Below, one piece after another: positions 56,423 through 64,000 of a stretch of 64,000 nt of DNA. The stretch's first letter is position 1. Each line of letters begins with the position of its first letter. The notes under the pieces were generated by a model, which was given only the letters and a program-made list of their open reading frames with translations, made no database searches and was not told the origin of the DNA. The DNA is from Thiomicrospira sp. XS5 (GTDB lineage Bacteria > Pseudomonadota > Gammaproteobacteria > Thiomicrospirales > Thiomicrospiraceae). The stretch is from contig NZ_LQBO01000001.1 of assembly GCF_001507555.1 (NCBI RefSeq), positions 1,798,001 through 1,862,000 of the forward strand, written 5' to 3'. The position numbers and the translations under genes were made by a program.

Positions 56423-58465
56423 TTAATGAATTTTCAACGTAATCGGTAACGCTCTGGGTAAATTACAGAATTGGCTATCCTCATTTGCAGTACAAGCAGA
56501 GAGAAGCGTATTGCCCTCAAATGCGTTTCGAGAATAGGTCATGGTGGCATCCATTCCCAAGAAGTCGCCATAGCTGTATGTATAGGCTTGAACGTATTTT
56601 GACAACTCTTTGGTATACAAATTGTACACGGGCTTAGTGTCACTCAGCCCCGTCAAACAACTCGGATTTTGGAACGCATTCCCTGTCGCCACGGCTGCAC
56701 GACTGTTGGTTTGATTCATCGGACTGGACTCACTGATTGGCGTCATCCCCGAACCGGAGCAAATCGGCAATAATCCAGCCGCTTGATAAGAAGCAATCGC
56801 ACGCCCCACAATCGCTCTAAAAGTGCCATTTGGCCCCCAAAGCGTTGTATTGGTTGCAAAGGTTGATTCATCGATTGGTGTGCCAGTACAGGAATCCGAA
56901 CCGGCCGCCGTTACAAAATCGCAGGTATCGAATTGGGTAAACGTTAGATCGGGTGTATCGGCGCAATTAGTGCCATCTTGAGTCGCCGCTCCCGTTCCGG
57001 GACAGTTTGAAAAATCCCCAACCAAAGCTTGAACCACATACGCCTCACTTGGACAATCATTACCAGAAATGGCTGAAAACACTAAATTATCGGAACCATC
57101 CACTTGCCCTTCAAGAATGCAGTTACTTTTGGCCGGACTCGTAACGGAGTTGGCATCGACATAGATAGGGTTAGTCTTTAAGTGATCCCATAACGCATTA
57201 ATATAGTCGTCGTAATAATCGTTTGCCATCGGCGTATTAGTTGGTTCACCGGCTTCAAAAAGCTGAATCGGCGCATAAAGCATGGTGGTATCGGCTGGGA
57301 TAGTTCCACCGGTCTTGGACGTCGCAAAATAATTGGCTGTCATATCCGGCGTAGCAGGTTCGACATATTTCCATGGGACAACAAATGTTTCATAAACATC
57401 GTAAATGGCTTTGTAAACGGCGGCTGTTCCTTGTGATATGGCTTCTTCCGTCGCCCCGGCATACCCTTTACCAGTCAAAACAGAATCCGGTAAATAGCTG
57501 GACGTGCCTAATGTGCTGGCCGAACCAAAATACTGTATATAGTTGACATAAGTCGTATCCAAAGTGAGCTGTTCACAAGTCACCTCGCCCGCCGCCACAC
57601 ACCGGTTCGATGCCGGCAACCCCGGGATAGTTTGTAAATAAGTTAGCTCAGCGGTAAAAAAGCCCGGCGTTCCAGGCGCATTCGGGTTGGGGGCCGCCGA
57701 ATCTGTAAATGGCTCAAACGAAAGGTAAAGTGTTCCTGATTCCCCATAGGGCAAATACACGACACCACCGTCTTGGCTTGGAAAGGCGAAGTCATCTGTC
57801 GCAAACTCTGTCCCCGGTGACCGTGTCGTCCCGACATAAAGACCATTGTTTAACGCAAAATGCGTCGTATTTCCGCCGTAAGCCGCGGCTAAATACAAAG
57901 CCGTTGCATCCGCGTTTTCATTAATGGTGCGAACAGCGATATGCTTAGCTAAATATTTAACGAACTGCGTCGTCATTTCATACTGGCCAATAGTCTCATT
58001 GCTGGTATCTTTAAACGTTAAAGAAAGCGTTTTGGAATTGTTCGCTTCACTGAAACCGGCCAGCGTTCCATTCACACTCAAGGTTTCATCGGCATCTAAT
58101 GAACATGGCAACGCCTGCGACACACCATTACACTGATACGACACATTGGTCAGATAGGACGCATCGTTGACATCCACAGTATTGACGGTAACAGAATCAC
58201 CGGATGTGTTTTTAAAGACGAAAACGGGCTTATAAGTAAACTGAGCACTGCTACTGGCATCATTGTAATAAAGCGTCTCGGCGATATTCTCTTCATAGGA
58301 CAATTCAAGTTTTGTTGATGAAGGCGTTGGAGATGGCGTAGGAGTGGGAGCCGGTTCAACAACAGTGTCGTCCGAAGAGCTTGATGAGCCACCGCCACCA
58401 CAAGCGGATATAAATAAAGAGAGAGTGAAAACAACGAAAAACTTCAATCCATGAATGACCTTCAT
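56423..58465 (-). CDS. Large cysteine-containing lipoprotein, unknown function
   Basis: 680 residues. AAAGGA ribosome site; lipobox ISAC, then a GGGGSSSSSDD linker and a Pro/Thr-rich segment (PAPTPTPSPTPSS). The rest is a beta-rich extracellular domain with many paired cysteines. The AYTYSYGDF segment and the C-terminal LPITLKI vaguely recall thaumatin/glucanase-like proteins, but this is not enough to assign a family. It is a single-gene transcript with a palindromic terminator and no functional partners nearby. Confidence 0.7.
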   Translation of the reverse strand: MKVIHGLKFFVVFTLSLFISACGGGGSSSSSDDTVVEPAPTPTPSPTPSSTKLELSYEENIAETLYYNDASSSAQFTYKPVFVFKNTSGDSVTVNTVDVNDASYLTNVSYQCNGVSQALPCSLDADETLSVNGTLAGFSEANNSKTLSLTFKDTSNETIGQYEMTTQFVKYLAKHIAVRTINENADATALYLAAAYGGNTTHFALNNGLYVGTTRSPGTEFATDDFAFPSQDGGVVYLPYGESGTLYLSFEPFTDSAAPNPNAPGTPGFFTAELTYLQTIPGLPASNRCVAAGEVTCEQLTLDTTYVNYIQYFGSASTLGTSSYLPDSVLTGKGYAGATEEAISQGTAAVYKAIYDVYETFVVPWKYVEPATPDMTANYFATSKTGGTIPADTTMLYAPIQLFEAGEPTNTPMANDYYDDYINALWDHLKTNPIYVDANSVTSPAKSNCILEGQVDGSDNLVFSAISGNDCPSEAYVVQALVGDFSNCPGTGAATQDGTNCADTPDLTFTQFDTCDFVTAAGSDSCTGTPIDESTFATNTTLWGPNGTFRAIVGRAIASYQAAGLLPICSGSGMTPISESSPMNQTNSRAAVATGNAFQNPSCLTGLSDTKPVYNLYTKELSKYVQAYTYSYGDFLGMDATMTYSRNAFEGNTLLSACTANEDSQFCNLPRALPITLKIH

Positions 58466-58667
58466 ACCGTTATCCTTTCCGAGAACTGAGTGCTTACTGA
58501 CAAAACCGGTTAAGCACCTCTTTGCGCATTATCCGAATATTGAATTTTCCACGAGTATAAAACACTTACACTGCAAAAGGAAATAATATATGACGCAACA
58601 GAAAGCCACTGAAATAGCATCGACTGAATGGAAAGAATTTAGAAAAAATCGAGAAGTAAGAAGAATT

Positions 58668-58744
58668 TGGTACGACCGAGTGGATTCGAACCACCGACCC
58701 CCACCATGTCAAGGTGGTGCTCTAACCAGCTGAGCTACGGTCGT
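58668..58744 (-). tRNA. tRNA-Val (GAC)
   Basis: 77 nt with CCA encoded. Acceptor ACGACCG/CGGTCGT, D-arm GCTCAGCTGGTTAGAGC, anticodon stem CCACC/GGTGG with loop TTGACAT (anticodon GAC, 58708-58710), T-loop GGTTCGAATCC. All arms pair. Confidence 0.95.
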
Positions 58745-58769
58745 ATATAGAGAATATACGAAAAGTAAA

Positions 58770-58856
58770 TGGTACCAGTGGGCGGACTCGAACCGCCACG
58801 GTGTTGCCACCAACGGATTTTGAATCCGTCATGTCTACCAATTTCATCACACTGGC
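58770..58856 (-). tRNA. tRNA-Leu (CAA)
   Basis: 87 nt with CCA encoded and a long variable arm (TTGGTGGCAACACC region). Acceptor GCCAGTG/CACTGGT, anticodon stem ACGGA/TCCGT with loop TTCAAAA (anticodon CAA, 58820-58822). It lies 25 bp upstream of tRNA-Val; the two are probably one transcript. Confidence 0.95.
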
Positions 58857-58916
58857 GCTGTGAAAAGATGTGCGAATTATAGAGAGATTCCCGGGGCAAG
58901 TCAAACGTTTTTCCAC

Positions 58917-58940
58917 GAAAAATCGCTTAAAAAGCGCCTT
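58917..58940 (-). terminator. Probable terminator of the SPOR-protein gene
   Basis: Short stem CGCTT/AAGCG with AAA loop, then TTTTT on the minus strand. Confidence 0.6.
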
Positions 58941-58950
58941 TTTTCGCGCA

Positions 58951-60093
58951 TCAATCGAGTTTGTTGCTTAAGTCTTTGATTTTACGTACCCAAGGCGAAA
59001 TGCCGAAGTTTTGCTTGTAACGTTTTGCGGCTTTATCCGCTTCCGTACGAGAGGCATAACTGCCGGTCAGCAAAACGTAATAGGCCTCGCCTTTTCGTTC
59101 CAATGGAATGATTTTGGCCCCGTCCAGACCTTTTTCACGAATCATTTTTTCAACCGAGCCGCGCTCTTGCATACTGGCCAACTGCAAGGTGTAATTAAAA
59201 GCGGGCTCTTCCAACAGCCATTTCACGTCAGCCGTGTAGTTTTTCACCGGAGCTTCGGTGGTCGGTTCGGTTGGTTTTTCTACCTTTTTCACCAAACGCA
59301 CCACCGGTTGATCCAGCGGTTTCACTTTCGGTTGAGCCGGTTCGGCGACGGACGGTTCATCAACGGTTTCTTCCTTAATAGACACATTCGCGGCTCCCTG
59401 CTCCTGAGCTCCCGCTTCCATTTCGGCCGGATTAATATGCAAGTGCTTCAGAATCACTTCCAGCTTTTTATCAATGCCTTGCGTGTACTCTTGCAGCTTC
59501 TGTTCCAGAATATCGGTGGTCACCACATTCGGTGCCAAAGTATCGGCAGATTGAACCGTTTCGGTGACGGTTTGGCTTTCAACCGTTTCCGCCGCAACCA
59601 ATGGTTGCTTTTTCAAGGCCGCCAACTCGCTTTCCAGGGATGCGACACGTTTCTGGAGCTGATCGAACAATTCGCTTTTACCGCCGGTGGCCACCGATTT
59701 CTGTAGCTCAGCCACCGACTCTTTCAACAAGGTGACTTCCCGCATGGAATCTTCTTTGACCGCCAAGACTTTTTGCAATTCGTTATGAATACTGGTGTAG
59801 GCAATGTATACCACACCAAGAATCGTCAGCAGCAGTGACAACATAATCACCACGCCAAAGAAAGAGGCTTTACTGGATTTTGGTTTGGGTGGTTTGGTGT
59901 TATTGGATGATGTCGGTCTTTTCGGGGTACTGGGCATAACTTCCTCTGCGGCATTGAGCCAATCGTTCAAGGTATGTTCGGAGCTGTGGGGATCGCGGCT
60001 TTGGCGCGATGAAGACATTTGCTGAGCCTGGCTTTCAATTGCTTCCAGCAACTCGGCTCTTTCTTTTTCCAATTCTGAGATGGTTTGGGCCAT
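58951..60093 (-). CDS. SPOR-domain membrane protein
   Basis: 380 residues from the ATG at 60093; an earlier TTG is less likely. One transmembrane helix about 66-88 (FFGVVIMLSLLLTILGVVYI), a coiled coil (about 90-160), a Pro/Lys/Thr-rich linker, then a C-terminal SPOR domain (NYTLQLASMQERGSVEKMI onward, GEAYYVLLTGSYASRTEADKAAKRY in parts). SPOR domains bind denuded glycan strands at the septum, so a role near division or wall is likely. The topology is N-in, C-out. Confidence 0.85.
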   Translation of the reverse strand: MAQTISELEKERAELLEAIESQAQQMSSSRQSRDPHSSEHTLNDWLNAAEEVMPSTPKRPTSSNNTKPPKPKSSKASFFGVVIMLSLLLTILGVVYIAYTSIHNELQKVLAVKEDSMREVTLLKESVAELQKSVATGGKSELFDQLQKRVASLESELAALKKQPLVAAETVESQTVTETVQSADTLAPNVVTTDILEQKLQEYTQGIDKKLEVILKHLHINPAEMEAGAQEQGAANVSIKEETVDEPSVAEPAQPKVKPLDQPVVRLVKKVEKPTEPTTEAPVKNYTADVKWLLEEPAFNYTLQLASMQERGSVEKMIREKGLDGAKIIPLERKGEAYYVLLTGSYASRTEADKAAKRYKQNFGISPWVRKIKDLSNKLD

Positions 60094-60243
60094 TCGACAA
60101 ACACTTCGTAACGGATTAATGGGAGCGATTAATTTCACTTTCAACCGCTTCTGTATTGTAGAATGTTACATGACCTTTGCAAAGGGAAATTTTACGGATT
60201 CCTGCTAACGCCGGCGGGAAGTAATAAGGATAGAAAAAAGACT

Positions 60244-60423
60244 ATGCACAGTATCGGTTTGGATGATGTCGGTTCCGCTTTATTGATTACCTTAATAATG
60301 TTGGTAATCAGCCTCACCGTGGTGGGACTGGCCATGTGGTGGCTGTATCGCGTTTTTAAAAACAAAGATGAAACCGCTCAAAAAACCAACAATAACCCTT
60401 CTGATACCCCCAAATCCGAGTAG
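60244..60423 (+). CDS. Small single-helix membrane protein
   Basis: 59 residues from the ATG at 60244, with AAGGATAGAAA upstream; a longer frame starting at 60163 lacks support. One helix (about 11-37) followed by a charged cytoplasmic tail (VFKNKDETAQKTNNN). It lies divergently from the SPOR gene and ends 12 bp from YchJ, convergent. Function unknown. Confidence 0.6.
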   Translation: MHSIGLDDVGSALLITLIMLVISLTVVGLAMWWLYRVFKNKDETAQKTNNNPSDTPKSE

Positions 60424-60434
60424 GAACGCCTGGT

Positions 60435-60833
60435 TTAGGAAACCTCGCCACTGACATACACCCAGTGCCCATCCGCATCACGCTTAAACCAGCTTTTTTC
60501 AGACATCACGCCTTTCTCAATGCCGGACTCACCGTCCAACTCATATTCCGCCCGGAACACCACCATGCCTTTTGCATCCTTTTCAGTGCCCTGCTTGGTT
60601 TTCACAATGCGCAACTTACGCCATTGCAAGCCGGATTCGAATGAAAAATTACCAGGCCTGGTGGTTTTATCCCAGGTTTGCAATAAATAGTCTTTCAGCT
60701 GTAATGCATAAGCACTGTAACGTGAACGCATTAACTGCTCGGCGGAGGCCGGGAAAGCCGCCCCAAGATGAAACGGTTCACAACAAGCGGCATACGGTTT
60801 TTTTGAACCACACAAACAAAGCGCCTTATTCAT
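60435..60833 (-). CDS. ychJ: YchJ-family SEC-C zinc-binding protein (UPF0225)
   Basis: 132 residues. The N-terminal CLCGSKKPYAACCEPFH is a SEC-C type zinc site, and SAEQLMRSRYSAYALQLKDYLLQTW and a C-terminal conserved tail match the UPF0225/YchJ family. Function unknown. The start overlaps the stop of the MATE gene (ATGA). Confidence 0.9.
   Translation of the reverse strand: MNKALCLCGSKKPYAACCEPFHLGAAFPASAEQLMRSRYSAYALQLKDYLLQTWDKTTRPGNFSFESGLQWRKLRIVKTKQGTEKDAKGMVVFRAEYELDGESGIEKGVMSEKSWFKRDADGHWVYVSGEVS
60652..60661. repeat. CCAGGCCTGG palindrome inside ychJ
   Basis: Exact 10-mer, read as TRPGN. Confidence 0.9.
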
Positions 60834-62227
60834 TGTAATTCCCCTGTTGTCACCAAATAACGAATCCGTTGACGCAAGTTAAGCGACAAGAGAATCGCCG
60901 CCAGCGTCAATCCCAGCAAAATACCGATCCAAAACCCCACAACGCCTTGCGGGGCCCAAAACCAATCGCCAAAGGCCAATGCATAACCCAATCCAAGCCC
61001 GATTAACCAATAACTGACAAAAGTCACCACCATAATAATGCGCGTGCTGTGTAAACCGCGCAGCGCCCCGGCGCACGCCACTTGAACCGCATCGAAAAAT
61101 TGATATAACGCCGCCAACCCCAACAGGCTGGCCGCCAAAGCGATGACTTCTGCGTCCGGCGAATACAGCGATGCAATTTGATACGCCAACCCATAGGTCA
61201 AACTCGCCGTCAGCAAACTGACCAGGCCTGAAAACCCGATTCCGGTCGTCAACGTTTGCTTTAAGGCTTGTAAACTTCCCTGCCCATACGCCAAGCCGGT
61301 ACGGACCGTAATCGCCATGGAGGCGCTCAACGGAATCATAAACACCATGGACGTGAAACTGATGGCGACCTGGTGCGCCGCAATGACCACCGCGCCTAAT
61401 TTAGCAATAAACAACGCAATGAAACTGAACAGGCTGATTTCAAATAATAACGCCAACGTATTGGGGACACCCAGCGCCAGCAAATCTCGAATCCCATTTT
61501 GCCAGCTTGGTAAGCCAAACTGCCGCCAACGCAATGCGACCAAATGCGAGGTATGACGCGATGCCAATACATACAGCACCGCCATCAATAACATCGTCCA
61601 CATCACAATGGCGGAAGCGATGCCGCACCCCGCGGCGCCATAAGCTTCGATTGGACCCCAGCCATAAATAAATAGCGCATTCAACGGAATATTCATCACC
61701 AAGGCCAAGCCGCTGATAATCATGGTTGGAACGGTCAACCCGAGCCCTTCCCAGAAAAACCGAAACGCTTGATACAGTGCGATTCCCGGCAACCCAAAAG
61801 CTATGTAAAACAGGTAATCATCGGTCAAATGGTAAACCGCTGGTGGTAGTGTCAACCAATCCAGCACCCATTGCAGGTGCATTAAAACAAATAACGAAAA
61901 CAGCCCTAATGGAATGGATAGCCAAATTGCCTGATGCAGAAACTGCGTCACATCGCCCCAGGCTTCGCGGCCTTTTTGGCGAGCAATAATGGGCGTCAAT
62001 GCCAACAGCACACCGGTCGCGATCATAAACACCGGCAGTAACAAGCTGGAACCCAAGCCGATGGCCGCTAAATCGTCGGTGCCCACTTGGCCGGACATAA
62101 TCGTGTCCACCACGCCCAGCCCGGTTAAGGCCAGTTGCGCCAATAAAATTGGCACAGACAAGCGCACCAGCTGTTTCAATTCCAACCAAGAGACCCTACC
62201 GGTTTTCGAAGTGGGACTATTTGTCAT
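60830..62227 (-). CDS. MATE-family multidrug efflux transporter
   Basis: 465 residues from the ATG at 62227; the frame continues 42 codons upstream, but that part overlaps the previous gene and is rejected. Twelve helices in two repeats, with LVRLSVPILLAQLALTG and GLGVVDTIMSGQVG at the start and a matching GVPNTLALLFEISLFSFIAL in the second half. Sodium- or proton-coupled drug exporter. It overlaps the previous gene by 11 bp (translational coupling). A near-match palindrome (CCAGGCCTGA, 61222) lies within. Confidence 0.9.
   Translation of the reverse strand: MTNSPTSKTGRVSWLELKQLVRLSVPILLAQLALTGLGVVDTIMSGQVGTDDLAAIGLGSSLLLPVFMIATGVLLALTPIIARQKGREAWGDVTQFLHQAIWLSIPLGLFSLFVLMHLQWVLDWLTLPPAVYHLTDDYLFYIAFGLPGIALYQAFRFFWEGLGLTVPTMIISGLALVMNIPLNALFIYGWGPIEAYGAAGCGIASAIVMWTMLLMAVLYVLASRHTSHLVALRWRQFGLPSWQNGIRDLLALGVPNTLALLFEISLFSFIALFIAKLGAVVIAAHQVAISFTSMVFMIPLSASMAITVRTGLAYGQGSLQALKQTLTTGIGFSGLVSLLTASLTYGLAYQIASLYSPDAEVIALAASLLGLAALYQFFDAVQVACAGALRGLHSTRIIMVVTFVSYWLIGLGLGYALAFGDWFWAPQGVVGFWIGILLGLTLAAILLSLNLRQRIRYLVTTGELQ
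61222..61231. repeat. Near-match (9/10) of the CCAGGCCTGG palindrome
   Basis: Reads CCAGGCCTGA inside the MATE gene. Confidence 0.6.
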
Positions 62228-62648
62228 GCGGCGTGTTTGTTTCGGACTCAGAGGTTGTTTTTTTTGAAGCGGAAGGCGAATCCGGCTGACGGTCGCTTGG
62301 AACGTCTTCTTCGCGTTCCCAATAGCGATCTTCCAAGTTCGGATCCAGTTCATCGCTCAGCTCAGAGGCATCACTCGGCAGCTGAATGATTTTGTCCGAC
62401 CAGAACAGAATAATTAAGACTTTCAGCCCCCAGAAAATCATGGCGTACACCACCAGCGCGAACACCAGCACCACCGGCAACCCGAGCAATAAATCAACAA
62501 ACAAAGCCTGCCCGGCAAAAACTTTCTGTAAAAACGCTTTTTCAATAAACGCGAAGTACAACCAATACCCCGTCCCGCCCAAACTGGCTAGCCAAACCAG
62601 CCAATTCAACGGGTAGGCGATACGGGAATTTTTAAATAAACAAAACAT
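62217..62648 (-). CDS. Membrane protein of unknown function
   Basis: 143 residues. Three hydrophobic helices (about 14-32, 45-66, 68-82), then a long acidic tail with Asp, Glu and Ser (ELSDELDPNLEDRYWEREEDV). No family recognised. It lies between nudF (15 bp before) and the MATE gene (overlapping), so belongs to an alr-nudF-X-MATE-ychJ operon. Confidence 0.65.
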   Translation of the reverse strand: MFCLFKNSRIAYPLNWLVWLASLGGTGYWLYFAFIEKAFLQKVFAGQALFVDLLLGLPVVLVFALVVYAMIFWGLKVLIILFWSDKIIQLPSDASELSDELDPNLEDRYWEREEDVPSDRQPDSPSASKKTTSESETNTPHDK

Positions 62649-62663
62649 CAGACAACGTTATCC

Positions 62664-63275
62664 TCAAGGCATTTGGAGCGTTTGGAGCTTTTGAAAAAAC
62701 AACCATTGTAAAGCAATAATGGTACTGGCGACATTGAATTCGGCCTGCCCGAGCTTGGCTTTCGCCGTCTCAAAATCCATTTTCAACAAACGGATGTCTT
62801 CCACTTCATGGGCTTGGCCCGCATGATCTGGCAAAACCGTCGAATCGACTTCCGCCGCGTACAAATGCAGTATTTCATCGCTGCCACCGGGGCTGGGATA
62901 AAATTCGCAGATGAATTCAAAGGCCGCGTTCGTCACACCGGCTTCTTCATACGCTTCCCGTGCACAAGCGTCCAACTTGGTTTCGCCTTCATCGATCATA
63001 CCCGCGACCGGTTCAATCAACCAGGCCTGGGCGTTTTGCTCACTAGCATGCGTTAAGGCTCCGGCCCGGCACTGTTCAACCAACACCACTTTCTCCGACA
63101 CCAAGTCGTACAACAAAACCACCACCGCCTGGCCACGACCAAACAATTCCCGATCAATCCAAGGCGTCCAGCCACCTTGAAACAAGGTATGGCGGAAAGT
63201 CAGACGGTCAATCTTGAAAAAACCGTCGTAGCCACGTTGTTTTTCTTTCAGCTCAATGCGTTTATCGTCGGCCAT
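62664..63275 (-). CDS. nudF: ADP-ribose pyrophosphatase (Nudix)
   Basis: 203 residues from the ATG at 63275. The Nudix box is complete: GMIDEGETKLDACAREAYEEAGV (G-x5-E-x7-REUxEExGU, given in two parts). The pattern beyond it, YPSPGGSDEILHLY, identifies the ADP-ribose hydrolase branch. The ATG overlaps the alr stop by one base (TGATG), so the two are coupled. Confidence 0.92.
   Translation of the reverse strand: MADDKRIELKEKQRGYDGFFKIDRLTFRHTLFQGGWTPWIDRELFGRGQAVVVLLYDLVSEKVVLVEQCRAGALTHASEQNAQAWLIEPVAGMIDEGETKLDACAREAYEEAGVTNAAFEFICEFYPSPGGSDEILHLYAAEVDSTVLPDHAGQAHEVEDIRLLKMDFETAKAKLGQAEFNVASTIIALQWLFFQKLQTLQMP
63021..63030. repeat. CCAGGCCTGG palindrome inside nudF
   Basis: Exact 10-mer, read as AQAWLI. 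Confidence 0.9.
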
Positions 63276-64000
63276 CAATTCTTCACCTCAACTCTCGGCA
63301 CTCGCTGGGTGACATCACACAACAATTCGTACCCAATGGTGCCACACGCTTGCGCAATAACGTCCACCGGTAAACCTTGTCCCCAAAGGATCGCTTCATC
63401 ACCCAACGCAACCTGGTCGGCGATTTCGGTCACATCCACCGTTAACATATCCATCGACACCCGTCCCGCCATCGGCAAACGCTGTCCATGAATCAGCACC
63501 GGTGTTCCCGCTGGCGCACAGCGCGGGTAACCATCGCCATAACCGGCGGCGACCACGGCGATCAAACTCCGGCGTTCCGCCCGCCAGGTTTGACCGTATC
63601 CGACGGTTTCACCCGCTTCAATCCATTTCAAACTGGTGATTTCCGATGCCAAGGTCATGGCCGATTGCAAGCCGGGGACCGTTTCGTCGGTGGCGCAAGC
63701 ACCGTACAGCATAATGCCCGGACGCACCCATTCAAAATGACTTTGCGGATAGCGCTGCACACCGGCTGAATTGGCCAGGCTTCTCGGACAATTCAGTGTT
63801 TGGGCCACGCGATTGAAAATACTCAATTGCTTCTGGGTAAAGTCGTCGGACGTATCCGCGGAGGCGAAATGGGACATTAAGTTCAAATGCACCGACATGG
63901 GCAAACGTTTGATGGCCGCTAGCACTCGTTCCATATCACTTTCATCAAAGCCCAGACGATGCATGCCGGTGTCCAATTTCAGCCAGATCGTCAGCGGCGT
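63275..64000 (-). CDS. alr: Alanine racemase, C-terminal two thirds
   Basis: The gene runs off the right edge; the visible part continues to LTIWLKLDTGMHRLG at the window end. It racemises L- and D-alanine for peptidoglycan with PLP. VRPGIMLYG and the catalytic tyrosine in ETVGYGQTW near the domain junction are clear, as is VSMDMLTVDVTEI. Missing 5' end only; no disruption seen. Confidence 0.93.
   Translation of the reverse strand, partial: TPLTIWLKLDTGMHRLGFDESDMERVLAAIKRLPMSVHLNLMSHFASADTSDDFTQKQLSIFNRVAQTLNCPRSLANSAGVQRYPQSHFEWVRPGIMLYGACATDETVPGLQSAMTLASEITSLKWIEAGETVGYGQTWRAERRSLIAVVAAGYGDGYPRCAPAGTPVLIHGQRLPMAGRVSMDMLTVDVTEIADQVALGDEAILWGQGLPVDVIAQACGTIGYELLCDVTQRVPRVEVKN

Noticed and set aside
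60094-60144. N-terminal extension of the SPOR-protein frame
   Set aside because: Starts at TTG without a ribosome site; the ATG at 60093 begins the conserved part.
62228-62353. 42-codon N-terminal extension of the MATE transporter
   Set aside because: It overlaps the preceding gene and adds charged sequence not seen in MATE proteins.

Overview
The window reads as ordinary chromosome of a gammaproteobacterium, most likely a sulfur-oxidising member of the Hydrogenovibrio/Thiomicrospira/Thiomicrorhabdus group. That placement is an inference from gene order (queA-tgt-yajC-secD-secF, dapD/yffB/dapE), an exported DsrE-family protein, many iron-type TonB receptors, the chemotaxis and c-di-GMP genes, and moderate GC. 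No phage, insertion sequence, CRISPR array or rRNA operon was seen. Two adjacent tRNA genes, Leu(CAA) and Val(GAC), lie near 58.7 kb.

Layout. 0-10.6 kb: lysine biosynthesis and cell-wall genes (5' end of dapD, yffB-like, dapE, murB, nagZ), a cNMP-binding protein, an SNF-type transporter, an MscS channel and a membrane GGDEF-EAL protein. 10.6-17.9 kb: an L,D-transpeptidase fused by overlap to two peptide-ABC permease genes, a TetR regulator, a DUF2238 membrane protein, a peptide-binding lipoprotein, tolC and a CYTH protein. 17.9-27.6 kb: cysM, a UbiA-type prenyltransferase, an exported protein of unknown function, a GST, a DsrE-like exported protein, the ferredoxin/trhP pair, a DNA glycosylase, a peroxiredoxin and rimO. 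27.7-34.8 kb: two tandem TonB receptors, an outer-membrane transporter, a BNR (sialidase-like) protein and hemJ. 34.8-43.9 kb: slyD-like, YcgN family, RluA family, a CheZ-like protein, secF, secD, yajC, tgt, queA and a DUF3087 protein. 43.9-51 kb: an apparent iron-regulated operon of a dihaem peroxidase, a large repeat lipoprotein and a third TonB receptor. 51-64 kb: SpoIIAA-like, a sodium symporter, a poly-HAMP chemoreceptor, a Rossmann protein, a 680-residue lipoprotein, tRNAs, a SPOR protein, YchJ, MATE, nudF and alr (running off the end).

The most striking feature is not a gene. The 10-bp palindrome CCAGGCCTGG occurs 18 times exactly (about 0.06 expected by chance), with at least seven one- or two-base variants. 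Ten exact copies sit inside unrelated genes in all three frames (read as PGL, RPG or QAW). Eight are intergenic, and five of those form the core of longer hairpins that look like intrinsic terminators. It behaves like a genome-wide highly iterated palindrome (compare HIP1 of cyanobacteria or uptake sequences of Neisseria/Pasteurellaceae). I know of no description of it. A second point of interest is a CheZ-like gene preceded by a sigma-54-type promoter and a perfect 13-bp inverted repeat where an enhancer-binding activator would sit.
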